Shown one piece after another: positions 27,308 to 36,565 of a stretch of 64,000 nucleotides of DNA. The DNA is from Bradyrhizobium sp. dw_78. GTDB lineage: Bacteria > Pseudomonadota > Alphaproteobacteria > Rhizobiales > Xanthobacteraceae. How positions within the stretch are numbered: the stretch's first letter is position 1; each line of letters begins with the position of its first letter. The stretch spans positions 248,001 through 312,000 of the forward strand of contig NZ_JAAVUS010000004.1 in the NCBI RefSeq assembly GCF_018449525.1, given 5' to 3'. The position numbers were made by a program, and so were the translations under genes. The notes under the pieces were generated by a model. That model worked only from the letters and a program-made list of their open reading frames with translations. It searched no databases and was not told where the DNA came from.

Positions 27308-28039
27308 TTAGCTGTGATGCGTACGAAGCAGGGTATCCTTGGCCTCGTTTACACGGGCGGCGAGATACGTCGACCCCCCTTGATCGGGATGCAATTTCTT
27401 CATGAGCCCGCGATGGGCCCGGCCGATCTCGTCACGCCCCGCCCCCGGCTGCAAGCCAAGGATCTGATAGGCCTCCTGTTCCGTCATTTTGCCGCCCGAC
27501 GCCGCTCGACCTTGCCCCCCTGCCGCGTTTCCCTGCGGGTCCTGACGCCAGGCGGGAAACCGGCGGTCCAGATAGCCTTCAAGTAACGACACGCTCTCGG
27601 CGTCGAAGCCCGGGATCATCGCCAGCAATTGCGACAGGTCGAATTCGCCGAGCCAACGGCCGGCATAGGGTCCGTCTGTAATCTGTCCGTTCAATTCGCC
27701 GGTGTCATGATCGAGACTCATGTCGAGATATTGCGAACGGACCCGCGACGACTGCCCGGCCGAGCGTTGAGCGCCGGAGCCACCGAATATCCCGCCGAAA
27801 TGGCCAAAGCCGGACGCGCCGAACGGCGACCAGCCGAGCAGTCCCGCACCAAAGATTCCGATCGGAATGGCGACGGCAAGCTCGCCCTTGAGGCCGGTAA
27901 AGGCAGCGACCGCAAGCGCCAGCACGCCGCCGACGATCTTGACCGCACGCGCCAGCACGACCGGATTGGCCGCACGAAACATCTGCAGCAGCGAATAAAG
28001 AACGAAAATGGCGACGGCGCCGGCGATCAGCGTAGGCAT
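27308..28039 (-). CDS. Membrane-anchored J-domain protein
   Basis: A 243-residue protein with two or three hydrophobic segments in the first 85 residues and a C-terminal J domain (about 186-243). The J-domain signature H217-P218-D219 appears in LMKKLHPDQGGS and is followed by the NEAKDTLL helix, as in Pam18/DjlC-like type III J proteins. It would recruit DnaK to the inner membrane. A Gly-rich stretch separates the membrane part from the J domain. A VWA gene lies upstream on the same strand, 54 bases away. Confidence 0.85.
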   Translation of the reverse strand: MPTLIAGAVAIFVLYSLLQMFRAANPVVLARAVKIVGGVLALAVAAFTGLKGELAVAIPIGIFGAGLLGWSPFGASGFGHFGGIFGGSGAQRSAGQSSRVRSQYLDMSLDHDTGELNGQITDGPYAGRWLGEFDLSQLLAMIPGFDAESVSLLEGYLDRRFPAWRQDPQGNAAGGQGRAASGGKMTEQEAYQILGLQPGAGRDEIGRAHRGLMKKLHPDQGGSTYLAARVNEAKDTLLRTHHS

Positions 28040-28093
28040 GAACCCAATATAGCTTCCCTCGCGCCGAAAGACATGCCGGACGACGCCGCCGGA

Positions 28094-28849
28094 TCACTTC
28101 ATCTGGCTGATCAGCCTGGCCGCACTGCCGCCGGCCTTCGACAGCCGCAACAGCGCCTCGCGCCCGCCGGCGGCATAGGCGGCAGCGGCGCGCAGCAATT
28201 CACGCAATTGTGCCGCCGCCCCCGGATCGAACCGGCACCATGCGCCGCCGGTCAGGCGCGCGATCTCGCGGAACGCCTGCTCGGCAACGGCATCATTCCC
28301 TTCCTGAAACATGAATACGGGGACCTTGAGCAGACCAAGCTCGCCGGCCTTGACGCAGAGCTGATCGACCGATTCCTCCATGGCGTCGCCGACAAAGACC
28401 ACCGCGCGCACGGCCGACGCCACGGCCTCGCGGCGCGCTTCCGACAGCACCCGCCCGATCTGGGTGTTGCCGCCGCGGCAATCGATCTTGCCCATCAGTT
28501 TGGCCAGTTGTGTGCTGTCGGAGATCCAACCGGTGGCGCGGCATTCGTTGAGGCCGCGATAATAGACGAGGCGGATATCGAGACTGCCGAGGCTCGCAGC
28601 TTCGCGAAACATGTCGGCCTGCAACGCGCAGGCCATGTCCCATGTCGGCTGCCGGCTCATGGTGGCGTCGAGCGCGAACACCATCCGGCCCCTCGCGCCC
28701 GCCGCATGGGGAGACATCGCGCGGGCCCTGGCGACGAAGGCGGCGATGTCTTCCGAAGCCGAGACCAGCGAATCCGCTTCCCGCGACGAAGGCTTGTTCG
28801 CCAACGGCATATCGCCTGCGGATTTCGGTTTGACAGGTTCGCCCGACAT
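28094..28849 (-). CDS. VWA domain protein
   Basis: A 251-residue soluble protein with one von Willebrand factor A domain. The metal site DATMS (D61-x-T-x-S) is present, as are the RGGNTQIGRVL and VVFVGDAMEE strands that carry the remaining ligands. No signal peptide or membrane segment is evident. It probably forms an operon with the downstream J-domain gene. The function is unknown; the pairing suggests a chaperone-linked assembly role at the membrane, which is inference. Confidence 0.8.
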   Translation of the reverse strand: MSGEPVKPKSAGDMPLANKPSSREADSLVSASEDIAAFVARARAMSPHAAGARGRMVFALDATMSRQPTWDMACALQADMFREAASLGSLDIRLVYYRGLNECRATGWISDSTQLAKLMGKIDCRGGNTQIGRVLSEARREAVASAVRAVVFVGDAMEESVDQLCVKAGELGLLKVPVFMFQEGNDAVAEQAFREIARLTGGAWCRFDPGAAAQLRELLRAAAAYAAGGREALLRLSKAGGSAARLISQMK

Positions 28850-28965
28850 AAATGCTCGCTGATTGCCGCAAGCTTATGTGGAGCCGGATGGCACCGTGGT
28901 CAATGCGCGGAACAATCACCCGAGCGGCGGTCAAATCCCTTGAACAGGTTTATCGCCGCAGACTA

Positions 28966-29814
28966 TCAGTTCCTGATCGGCGCGTTGAGGGCGACCGGCC
29001 GCGGCTTGACCTTCGGCGCCTTGGTCTGGACCGGCGCCAGAGCGGAGTCGTCATCAAGGAACTTGTCGAGCATGTTCTGAATCGATGTCTTTGCCTCGTC
29101 GGGACCGGTATCACGCATGTCATTATGCTGGAAGCCGGTCTGTACAATCGTAATGCCGGACTTCTCGCAGATGTCACTGTCGGGCACGACGCCGGGATCA
29201 GGCTTGAACACCGGATCCTTGGAACGGAACGACAGGATCTTGAACTTGCCGTCGGTCATGAACGGAACGCGCAGATTGTCCAGAGTGATGACTTTCTTGA
29301 TCTTGTCGGGATACATCTTGGCGAAATACAGCGAGACATCGGCGCCCATGGAGTGTCCCACCATGGTCAAATGATCGTAGTCCGCGTTCGACTGCACCTT
29401 CTTCATTTCGTCGATCGCAAAGCGGATATTGGCAATGTCGCGCTCGTATTGCGGCAACCGGCCAACGTAGAGTTCGCCGACCTTCGTCACCATCGGCGGA
29501 TCGGTCGGCAGGTCATGCTGGATGCTTACGACGAGATAGCCGCGCGCGGCAAAGACGTTCGCCAGGAAAGAATATTCGGTGAATTTGACGGTGTTGCCGT
29601 GGTTCAGGATGGCGACCGGCAGCGTGATCATGTCAGCGTCTGCCTGCATCTCCTTGTCGCGCCGGACCGCAACATCGACCGCAACCGGGCGGTTATCGCG
29701 CGCCGGATCATAGAATGTGATGGTCTCGTGGCGGATAGCCCATTTGCTCGCCGTGAAATAGGCGCCCGTCACCAGCACACACAGCGAAAGCAGAACGGCA
29801 ATTCCACGTTTCAT
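28966..29814 (-). CDS. Exported alpha/beta hydrolase
   Basis: A 282-residue alpha/beta hydrolase with an N-terminal hydrophobic segment (residues 4-22) that exports or anchors it. The nucleophile elbow is GHSMG, and LPVAILNHGNTV supplies the oxyanion region. The QHDLP and late HNDM segments would hold acid and His candidates. The start at 29814 has a GAGGA ribosome binding site; an open frame of 27 codons upstream has none. The substrate is unknown. Confidence 0.82.
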   Translation of the reverse strand: MKRGIAVLLSLCVLVTGAYFTASKWAIRHETITFYDPARDNRPVAVDVAVRRDKEMQADADMITLPVAILNHGNTVKFTEYSFLANVFAARGYLVVSIQHDLPTDPPMVTKVGELYVGRLPQYERDIANIRFAIDEMKKVQSNADYDHLTMVGHSMGADVSLYFAKMYPDKIKKVITLDNLRVPFMTDGKFKILSFRSKDPVFKPDPGVVPDSDICEKSGITIVQTGFQHNDMRDTGPDEAKTSIQNMLDKFLDDDSALAPVQTKAPKVKPRPVALNAPIRN

Positions 29815-30138
29815 GTTCGTCCTCGACGCACCGGCCTCTCGGTGGGCATCCTCAACCTTGAAACTCTTCGGTCCCTTGTCCGCAGTATATGTCACAGCCC
29901 CGTGACAGAAAGGCTAAATGTTGTGAGTTAGCCGCCTGATCGTTGTGCGATGCACCCTAATATTGGGCAAATTGACTACTGGGGGTGCAGAGGCCCCCCG
30001 CCTCCACCCGAAGTTACGAACGACGACGGCAATGAAAGTCGGGCACAAATCCTTGGTAAAACGCCATAAATGCGAGACACCAAACTGTGCTCTGCGCCGG
30101 ACGCCCGGTTCAGGATGAGGCGCCTCGCGCTTCGGGGA
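29815..30138. other. Spacer upstream of the hydrolase gene
   Basis: This 324-base region lies between the hydrolase start and the mipZ stop. It holds a PhaR-like element (TGCGATGCACCC, from 29947, 11 of 12 positions) and a GGGGGTGCAGAGGCCCCC hairpin-like stretch near 29980. No gene was recognised. Confidence 0.4.
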
Positions 30139-31065
30139 TCAAACGCCGATGATGTCGTGGACGTCGAGCGGCTTGTCGATCTGGCTGAACCACTCGGCGC
30201 GGTTGGCGGCGCGGCGCCGGCCGCGCTCGTCCAGAGGTAGTTTCAGCTCCCGCAACAGGCTCATGACCTCCTCGCGCGCGGTGACATGGCCCAGGCTCGG
30301 CCGGGTGCCCAGCGTGGCCTCGTCGAGATCGTCGAGCGCGGTCAGCCCGCGCGGAAAGAATTCGCGATAAACCACGCGTTCGGCGAAACCGTCGATCGCG
30401 CGGAAGCCGAGCCGGAACGACAGTTCCTTGAGGCTGTCGGCAACCAGTTGCTTGTTGCGCGAGCCCAGCATCGACAGCCGGTTGCGGACCACGATCCAAT
30501 CGCAATTCACGCCATCGAGCTGGCGGCGCCTGCGCCTCGTGTCCCGCACCATTTCGGCATAATGGCTCTCGCCGGTCACCGCATAGGTGGCGGGATCGAC
30601 GGTGCCGAGCACGTCGAAATCGAGGAAGCTGTCGTTGATCGGCGTCACCAGCGTGTCGGCCATCGAGTGCGCCAGCCGCATCAGGTAGCTGTCGGAGCCC
30701 GGCGTATCAATGACGAGAAAATCGAACGTGCGTTCGACCGCGCTCACCGCGTCCACGAATTGCTGCAACTCGGAAGATTCGTTGTCGGCGATCTGCATGG
30801 TCTCGCCGAGCTTGATGCAACAATGGACGGGAACCTCGAGATCGAGGCCGGTGCGGCGCGCCCAGGCACGCCGGTTGTTGATGTAATGGGTAAAGCTCTG
30901 CTGGCGGCAATCGAGGTCGATGGTGGCGACGCGCTGACCTGCCTTCATCAGGGCGACGGCGATGTGCAAGGCGGCGGTCGATTTGCCCGAACCGCCCTTC
31001 TCGTTGCCCAGCACAACGACATGTGCCGAACCCGATTGCCCCTGGGTAGTCTGCACCAGCATCAT
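30139..31065 (-). CDS. mipZ: Division plane positioning ATPase MipZ
   Basis: A 308-residue ParA/MinD-type ATPase. The deviant Walker A motif GNEKGGSGKST lies near residue 20, the LVIDTPG Walker B strand near 118, and the TPINDSFLDFDVLG segment is characteristic of MipZ. In Caulobacter and relatives, MipZ binds ParB at the chromosome origins and blocks FtsZ ring assembly near the poles. The start is one of two consecutive ATGs (31065, 31062) after an AGGGGA ribosome binding site. Length agrees with the family. Confidence 0.92.
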   Translation of the reverse strand: MMLVQTTQGQSGSAHVVVLGNEKGGSGKSTAALHIAVALMKAGQRVATIDLDCRQQSFTHYINNRRAWARRTGLDLEVPVHCCIKLGETMQIADNESSELQQFVDAVSAVERTFDFLVIDTPGSDSYLMRLAHSMADTLVTPINDSFLDFDVLGTVDPATYAVTGESHYAEMVRDTRRRRRQLDGVNCDWIVVRNRLSMLGSRNKQLVADSLKELSFRLGFRAIDGFAERVVYREFFPRGLTALDDLDEATLGTRPSLGHVTAREEVMSLLRELKLPLDERGRRRAANRAEWFSQIDKPLDVHDIIGV

Positions 31066-31326
31066 TCGTCCCCTGCCGACATCTTCAAATCGCGCGCGAC
31101 GGCGGTCAAGTGAAATGCGCGACGACGCCATTCAATCCCCGATCGCCTGTCGTGATGGTGAATCACGCGCGCAGAACGGCCGGCGCGATGCGCCATGAAC
31201 CGCGTTCTGATCCGCGACCGATTTGCCGACTGTCCACTCTGTCCACTTGGCGAGAGAGCATCAGCCTTGATAGGGTTGGTGTTCCCGCCGTCAGGCCAGA
31301 ACCGGCCCCTTACAGACCGAGCCCCA

Positions 31327-32178
31327 ATGTCGCGAAGCCCCATGATCGCCCGCACGATCCCTGCACTGCATCGCGCGCTCGATGGCCTTCGCGCGCGCAA
31401 GGCCACGGTCGCGTTGGTGCCAACCATGGGAGCGCTCCATGACGGCCATATGTCGCTGGTCCGGCTCGCCAAGCGCCGAGCCAGGAAGGTCGTGGTTTCG
31501 ATCTTCGTCAATCCCGCCCAGTTCGCGCCGACAGAAGATTTCGGCTCCTATCCGCGCACCTGGAAGACCGACATCGCCAAGCTCTCGGACGAAGGTGTCG
31601 ACCTGGTCTGGAATCCGGACGTCAAGACCATGTACCCGGACGGCTTCGCCACGCGCATCGTGCCGGAGGGACCGGCGACCGCCGGTCTGGAGGATCGTTT
31701 CAGGCCGCATTTTTTCGGCGGCGTCGCCACCGTGGTCGGCAAGCTGTTCGCCCAAGTCCGGCCCGACTTCGCGATGTTCGGGGAAAAGGATTTTCAGCAA
31801 TTGCGGGTCATCGCGCAGATGGCCAGGGATCTCGATCTCGGCGTCAAGGTGACGGGGTCGAAAACCGTGCGCGAGCGCGACGGCCTCGCGATGTCCTCGC
31901 GCAACGTCTATTTGTCGCCGGAGGAACGCCAGACGGCGCCGGCGCTGTACCGCGCCATGAAGGAAAGCGTCCGCCGCTTGCGGGCCGGCGATGATGTCAA
32001 CGCCGCGATGGCGGGCGGCGCGGAAATGATCGTCGCGGCCGGTTTCACGCTGGATTATTTCGAGCTCCGCCACGCCGAAACGCTGGCGCCGATCGACTCG
32101 GTGAAGGACGGCCCGATGCGGATCCTGGTGGCGGCAAGGCTCGGCAAGACCCGGCTGATCGATAATATCGCGGCCTGA
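31327..32178 (+). CDS. panC: Pantothenate synthetase
   Basis: A 283-residue enzyme that condenses pantoate with beta-alanine using ATP in pantothenate (coenzyme A) biosynthesis. It shows the nucleotide-binding [17 protein letters not shown] motif, [15 protein letters not shown], the FGEKDFQQL segment and [19 protein letters not shown]. The start at 31327 gives the standard length; the open frame continues 44 codons upstream with no similarity. panB is not adjacent. Confidence 0.96.
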   Translation: MSRSPMIARTIPALHRALDGLRARKATVALVPTMGALHDGHMSLVRLAKRRARKVVVSIFVNPAQFAPTEDFGSYPRTWKTDIAKLSDEGVDLVWNPDVKTMYPDGFATRIVPEGPATAGLEDRFRPHFFGGVATVVGKLFAQVRPDFAMFGEKDFQQLRVIAQMARDLDLGVKVTGSKTVRERDGLAMSSRNVYLSPEERQTAPALYRAMKESVRRLRAGDDVNAAMAGGAEMIVAAGFTLDYFELRHAETLAPIDSVKDGPMRILVAARLGKTRLIDNIAA

Positions 32179-32200
32179 GGTGCAAGCCTCCGACGCCAGG

Positions 32201-32400
32201 GCATGATCCGGAAAAGTGGGAGCCGGTTTTCCGAAAAGATCATGCTCAAACAAAAAGATAGAGCTGGATGACTATTCGAGGAAAAGTCATCCAGCTCTGG
32301 GGCATGACCGGTTCTGATTGAATCAGAACCGAAGCTCCAGATTGTTATTTTGACGCGTTTTCTTCACGCGAACCGGCATTCACTTCGCTCGAAAACGCTT
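32201..32400 (-). repeat. Dispersed intergenic repeat, copy C (long form)
   Basis: Reading the minus strand, this copy holds the AAGCGTTTTCGAGCGAAG start, the TTCGCGTGAAGAAAACGCG block and the palindrome GGTTCTGATT/AATCAGAACC. It continues into a second module with GATCATGCTC...GCATGATCC ends and a CAGCTCTA/TAGAGCTG type stem. It is the longest copy here. Its end touches the stop of the DUF1489 gene. Confidence 0.8.
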
Positions 32401-32837
32401 CAAAGCAGTCCAAGCTCGCGCAATTCGCGACGCATCGGCTCAGGCATCGCCGCAAGGCCCGTGCCTGCCGAATCCAGGTCCGGCGGGACATCGCGATCCT
32501 CGAAATAGCGCCAGCCCTGGAACGGACGCATCGGCCTTGGCAGCACGGCGATCACCTTGGGCTGCAAGACCAGGCGGCAACGTCCGATGCCGTCGCGGTC
32601 GCGGAACGGCTCGATCGCGACGATCTTTTCCCGCGCCGCGATTTCGCCGCGGATCACCCAGTAAAGCGATCCGCCCGCCAAAATCTCCTGGTCGCGCTTC
32701 GGCACCATGCGGGTGATGTGGATGTGATGGCGCGGCAGGCCCTTCTGCTTCGCGACCCGCATGCGCTCGGCAACCCAGCCTTTCAGTTCCTTGACGGAAT
32801 CACAGCCGACGGCAAGCTTGATGAGATGAAGCGGCAT
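32400..32837 (-). CDS. DUF1489 family protein
   Basis: A 145-residue protein of the DUF1489 family, found across alphaproteobacteria, function unknown. The MPLHLIKLAVGCDSVKEL start and the TRMVPKRDQEILAGGSLYWVIRG core are typical. The ATG at 32837 matches the family start and has AGGAT just before it. A GTG at 32855 that overlaps the upstream stop (GTGA) is also possible. It follows the Pro-rich membrane protein gene directly. Confidence 0.83.
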   Translation of the reverse strand: MPLHLIKLAVGCDSVKELKGWVAERMRVAKQKGLPRHHIHITRMVPKRDQEILAGGSLYWVIRGEIAAREKIVAIEPFRDRDGIGRCRLVLQPKVIAVLPRPMRPFQGWRYFEDRDVPPDLDSAGTGLAAMPEPMRRELRELGLL

Positions 32838-32851
32838 CGATCCTGAAACAC

Positions 32852-33826
32852 TCACTGGTTTGACGCGGCGGGAGCCGCCGCAGGCGCTGCGGGCGCAGAC
32901 GGCGCGATCTGGACAGGCGCCGCCGCCGCGCGCGGTTTCGGCGCGGGTTTCTTGGCCGCCGTCGGCGTCGTGGCCGTTGCGGCCGGATGCGGTGGCGGCG
33001 TGCCCGCCGTTGCGGGCGGGGTGCGCGATCCGGCGCCCGAACCCGGCTCAGGCGTCATGATGCTGACCGGCGGTGTGGAAGCGGCGCTTGGAAAATCCGC
33101 GTTGGTCGGCCTGCCCGTCGGCACCGACGGAGGAAACGCGGCGAGCGCGCCCATCGTCGTTCCGGTCGTCACAGGCGCGTTCCAACCCGGCGCATAATGC
33201 GAAACCAAGCCGTCATAGACCTGCTGATCCATGTTCGCGACGATCCGGCTGTGGTCCGTGAGCGAGTTGAAGGCCGCGCATTCCGCCGGCGTGCAATGGT
33301 CGCGCGCCAGCAGCACGTGGGCCGCCAGTCCATAGCGGTCGCGCTCGATCGAGCTGCGCAGCGCCTGCAGATCCGGCGTCATGTTCTTGTCGGCTGTCAC
33401 GACGTCGCCGAACGACATCAAGCGCGTCAGCCGGGCCGCCGCATACGACACCGCCGCGGCGGCGGATTCGGCCGAGCCGAACAACACCTTCTCGCAGGCC
33501 GTCAAAACGACTTCTCCGGCGAGGTCGTCGACGCACGACAAGGCCGGCAGCGCCGCGTTCACCACCGGCGGCTGCTGAGTTGACGTGGATACGGGAGCGC
33601 CGCCGCCGCCGGGCGGCCCGAAGCTGCGAAGAGTCGAGGCCACCGCGACGCCGATCGCCAGCAGCGTGATGACGGTCAGCGCTCCGTTGGCGACCGATTT
33701 CTCGGCGCGCAACAGCGTGACGAAAACGATGATCCCGAAGAATCCCGCGGCGGCCACAGTCAGCCACATCGGGAAGGCCGGCGAGCGCCAGACCTGATCG
33801 AGCGATGTTGCCCAAGCCCAATTCAT
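32852..33826 (-). CDS. Membrane protein with Pro/Ala-rich C-terminal tail
   Basis: A 324-residue protein of unknown function. Two hydrophobic segments lie in the first 70 residues (about 20-38 and 50-66). A central domain (about 90-200) contains paired cysteines and a C-x4-C (CTPAEC) stretch. The last 110 residues are almost entirely Pro, Ala, Thr and Lys and probably disordered. The ATG at 33826 is chosen because AAGGA precedes it. The stop overlaps a possible GTG start of the DUF1489 gene, suggesting one operon. Confidence 0.72.
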   Translation of the reverse strand: MNWAWATSLDQVWRSPAFPMWLTVAAAGFFGIIVFVTLLRAEKSVANGALTVITLLAIGVAVASTLRSFGPPGGGGAPVSTSTQQPPVVNAALPALSCVDDLAGEVVLTACEKVLFGSAESAAAAVSYAAARLTRLMSFGDVVTADKNMTPDLQALRSSIERDRYGLAAHVLLARDHCTPAECAAFNSLTDHSRIVANMDQQVYDGLVSHYAPGWNAPVTTGTTMGALAAFPPSVPTGRPTNADFPSAASTPPVSIMTPEPGSGAGSRTPPATAGTPPPHPAATATTPTAAKKPAPKPRAAAAPVQIAPSAPAAPAAAPAASNQ

Positions 33827-33978
33827 GCGTAATGTCCTTCGACGCAGCATAGAACGCCTTCACCGAAGGTGAACACGATTCTTGCTTCAGTCTGTGCAAA
33901 ATGCTGTTGGGAACGGGGCCTTTTGACGACGGTTGAAACGGTTCCCTTGCCGTTTCACGCGATCAGGCGCGTGGTCGT

Positions 33979-34170
33979 TCAGGAAATGGCGAGCTGGCTT
34001 TCCTTGGCCACGCGCTCGAACGCCTCGGTCGAACTTTTGATCCGATACTGACAGTCATCGCCATCGGTCGGAAGCAGACGAATCACTTCATAGGTGCCAC
34101 TGGCGGCCGGACGGGCAACGTTGCTGGCGGTGAAATAAACGGTCTCTCCAACGCTGAATTTATGCTTCAA
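33979..34170 (-). CDS. Small conserved hypothetical protein
   Basis: A 63-residue protein of unknown function, with an SH3-like look: KFSVGETVYFTASNVARPAASGTYEVIRLLP, then YRIKSSTEAFERVAKESQL. The best start is TTG at 34170, which has a strong AGGGAGAAGGG ribosome binding region upstream. The frame is open further but without similarity. Proteins of this type are common as single genes in Bradyrhizobium; I recognise the pattern but no function. Confidence 0.68.
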   Translation of the reverse strand: MKHKFSVGETVYFTASNVARPAASGTYEVIRLLPTDGDDCQYRIKSSTEAFERVAKESQLAIS

Positions 34171-34395
34171 CGCCCTTCTCCCTGTACTCTGAACACAGGC
34201 CATGCTCGCGGTCCCCGCAGCAACGGCCATCCGAAAATCCTTAATAAAATCTAGCACAGCGCAAGTCTCTTTGGCCAGCATCATCCGGGCATGGCAAGTG
34301 CGCGGATTTTGCAGGTTTTTCAGTGCGATAAGTGATTTTCTGCCGGTTTTCCGGAAATCCGGGAGCCGAGCTCCGGAACCGTCAAATCAGCCCGG

Positions 34396-34764
34396 TCAGG
34401 CCGAGGCCGGCAGATGACCGTTCGGGCTGGCGCCGTCGACCGATTTCGGAAGTTCCTGCGCCAAAATCTGGGACAATTGGTCCACAGGAATGTTGAACCG
34501 CGCAGCCAGCTGCTTGACCGTATCGCTGCCCAGCACTTCCTGGAGCTGCTCGGCCGTGATCGGCAGGTTCTGGCCGTTGCCAAGCCAGGATTTGACCTGA
34601 TCGCCCAAACCCGCTTGCTGCAACTTGGCGACGACAGCGGAAAGGCCGCCCTGGCTGCCATTGCCGAGAACTTCGCTCAAGACGACCGGAAGCACGGCAC
34701 TTCCGAGCTGGCCAAGCGCGCCCCTGAACGCCGGCGAATTTTCCAGTGAATCAAGAATTCCCAT
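34396..34764 (-). CDS. YidB family protein
   Basis: A 122-residue protein of the YidB family (DUF937 relatives), function unknown. It has the MGILDSLENSP start, a QLGSAVLPVVLSEVLG helix, LSAVVAKLQQAGLGDQVKSWLGNGQNLPIT and the LAARFNIPVDQLSQILAQ helix. The ATG at 34764 is preferred to a TTG six bases upstream. No signal peptide or membrane segment is evident. Confidence 0.85.
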   Translation of the reverse strand: MGILDSLENSPAFRGALGQLGSAVLPVVLSEVLGNGSQGGLSAVVAKLQQAGLGDQVKSWLGNGQNLPITAEQLQEVLGSDTVKQLAARFNIPVDQLSQILAQELPKSVDGASPNGHLPASA

Positions 34765-34862
34765 GATCAAAAGCCTTTCGCGTTAATCGGGTTCGAGATT
34801 GAGACGCTTTACCCGCGACCCGTCAAGTTATCATGACGTGAGCAAAGGCCGTGGCAGGGGCA

Positions 34863-35519
34863 TCATACCGTTTCGAACTTCTCGATCACGAGCGTCTCGG
34901 CCAGGCCTGCGCGCGTCCATTCCTGAAAGGCCGGCAGCGCCATCATCGCAGCCATGTAGTCTTCCGCCTCGGGCGCCAGCTTGATCGCGTAGGTGCGAAA
35001 ACGGTGTACCACCGGCGCGTACATCGCATCCGCGCCGCTGAAGGTGCCGAACAGGAAGGGCCCCGCTTTGGCGTGGCGTTCCCGGCATCCGATCCAGATA
35101 TCCTGGATGCGGGCGATGTTGGCGCGCGCGTCGTCCGACAGCGGAATCGCTCCGACCGGGCGGTGCAGATTCATCCCGCATTCGTTGCGTAACGCCATGA
35201 AACCCGAATGCATTTCCGCCGAAATCGAACGCGCCTGGGCGCGGCTGGCGCGATCCTCCGGCCACAGATGCGCTTCTGGAAACCTCTCCGCGGCATATTC
35301 GATGATAGCGAGCGAATCCCAGACCGTGATGTCGCCATCGACCAGCACCGGCACCTTGCCCGAACGCGTGAAGCCAAGGATCCGCTTCTTGTCGGCTTCG
35401 CCGTTGTAAATCGGGATGAACACCTCGTCGAAAGCAATGTTGCTGGCCCGCAGCGCGAGCCAGGGCCGCATCGACCACGACGAATAGTTCTTGTTGCCGA
35501 CGACAAGCTTCAGCGCCAT
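34863..35519 (-). CDS. Glutathione S-transferase family protein
   Basis: A 218-residue cytosolic GST. The thioredoxin-like N-terminal domain starts MALKLVVGNKNYSSWSMRPW, with Ser13/Ser14 as candidate activating residues, and includes the GKVPVLVDGD cis-proline segment and WDSLAIIEYAAE, which binds glutathione. The all-helical C-terminal domain ends near WTRAGLAET. The frame is open 54 codons further upstream, but the similarity starts here. The substrate is not predictable. Confidence 0.9.
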   Translation of the reverse strand: MALKLVVGNKNYSSWSMRPWLALRASNIAFDEVFIPIYNGEADKKRILGFTRSGKVPVLVDGDITVWDSLAIIEYAAERFPEAHLWPEDRASRAQARSISAEMHSGFMALRNECGMNLHRPVGAIPLSDDARANIARIQDIWIGCRERHAKAGPFLFGTFSGADAMYAPVVHRFRTYAIKLAPEAEDYMAAMMALPAFQEWTRAGLAETLVIEKFETV

Positions 35520-35626
35520 GCGTGGAAATCCTTGCATTGATTGCCCGCCATCATGCCACATCGCCCGGAACGCGCTCAACCCGCCAAACTCAACCGGGCC
35601 AAACATGAGCCGGCCGCGGCGGGACG

Positions 35627-36523
35627 TCAGGATGCGCCGGTGAAGTCTTCCGGGGTGAAGCTGAGATCGAGCACTTTCCACTCGCCATATTTGTCGGCCG
35701 GCAGCATCTCATAGGGCTGGCACGCCTGCAGGGCGCTGATGGCGCTCTGCATCAAGGCCGGCCCCTTGGCGGACGCGCTGGCCTCGATCAGAAGCGGCGG
35801 CGCGGCGAGCCTTCCATTGGGCGTCATGAACACGCGTAATTTGATCGCGACCTTGTCTGACGGCGTCACCGATTTGGGCAACGTCGAACAGGTCTTCAGA
35901 TGCCGCCGAAACTCCGCGACGGGACCGGATGCGACGTCGGCCTTCTGGATCGCCACGGTGTCGAAGCCGTCGCCGGGCTTGTCCTGCGGCAACCCCAGCA
36001 TCACATGATATTTGATGGAAAGATCGGGTTGCGCCGGAACATAGGCCTGCTGTGGCGAAGCCGGCGCCGACGGTTGCGCCGCAGCCTGCTGCGGAGGACT
36101 GGGACTCGTCACCGGCTCCGGTACCGGGCTTTGTGCCGCATTGGGTGCGGGATCCGGCTCGGGCGGGGATGGCATGGCCTGCTCCACTGCGGCCTGTTGT
36201 TGTTGCGGCGTGGCGGCCTGTGGCGAAGCAGCCTGTGCAGCCTGTGATGAAGCGGCCTGTGACGGGGCGGCCGGTGCCGCGGCGGCCGACGGCGGACTGG
36301 AATCGACCGACTTCCCGGGAATATCGAAGGCGCTGGCGTCTTTTGGCGTCGGCGGCGGGTCGGGTTTCACCTCATCGGGCGCAACGATGTCGACCGCGAT
36401 CGGCTCAGCCGTGACCGAACCGAGAGGACGAACCTCGGTAAAGAAGATCACCAGCATCAGAAACGACAGATGCACAATCGCCGATGCCGCGATGCCTGAG
36501 CCTATAATCCGCCGAAAGTCCAC
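35627..36523 (-). CDS. TonB/TolA-like envelope protein
   Basis: A 298-residue protein with an N-terminal membrane anchor (residues 10-30), a long Pro/Ala/Gln-rich linker (about 50-170) that would span the periplasm, and a C-terminal alpha/beta domain. The latter ends CQPYEMLPADKYGEWKVLDL, a sequence seen in TolA-like proteins of rhizobia. It may act as a TolA or an energy transducer. No tolQ, tolR, tolB, exbB or exbD is adjacent, so the choice between the two is unsettled. Confidence 0.75.
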   Translation of the reverse strand: MDFRRIIGSGIAASAIVHLSFLMLVIFFTEVRPLGSVTAEPIAVDIVAPDEVKPDPPPTPKDASAFDIPGKSVDSSPPSAAAAPAAPSQAASSQAAQAASPQAATPQQQQAAVEQAMPSPPEPDPAPNAAQSPVPEPVTSPSPPQQAAAQPSAPASPQQAYVPAQPDLSIKYHVMLGLPQDKPGDGFDTVAIQKADVASGPVAEFRRHLKTCSTLPKSVTPSDKVAIKLRVFMTPNGRLAAPPLLIEASASAKGPALMQSAISALQACQPYEMLPADKYGEWKVLDLSFTPEDFTGAS

Positions 36524-36565
36524 CGTACCCGATCACACGCTCGTCCCAGCCGCGGCGAGCATATC

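Noticed and set aside
27629-29080. Plus-strand open frame of 483 codons
   Set aside because: It spans the opposite strand of the J-domain and VWA genes, both with recognisable motifs.
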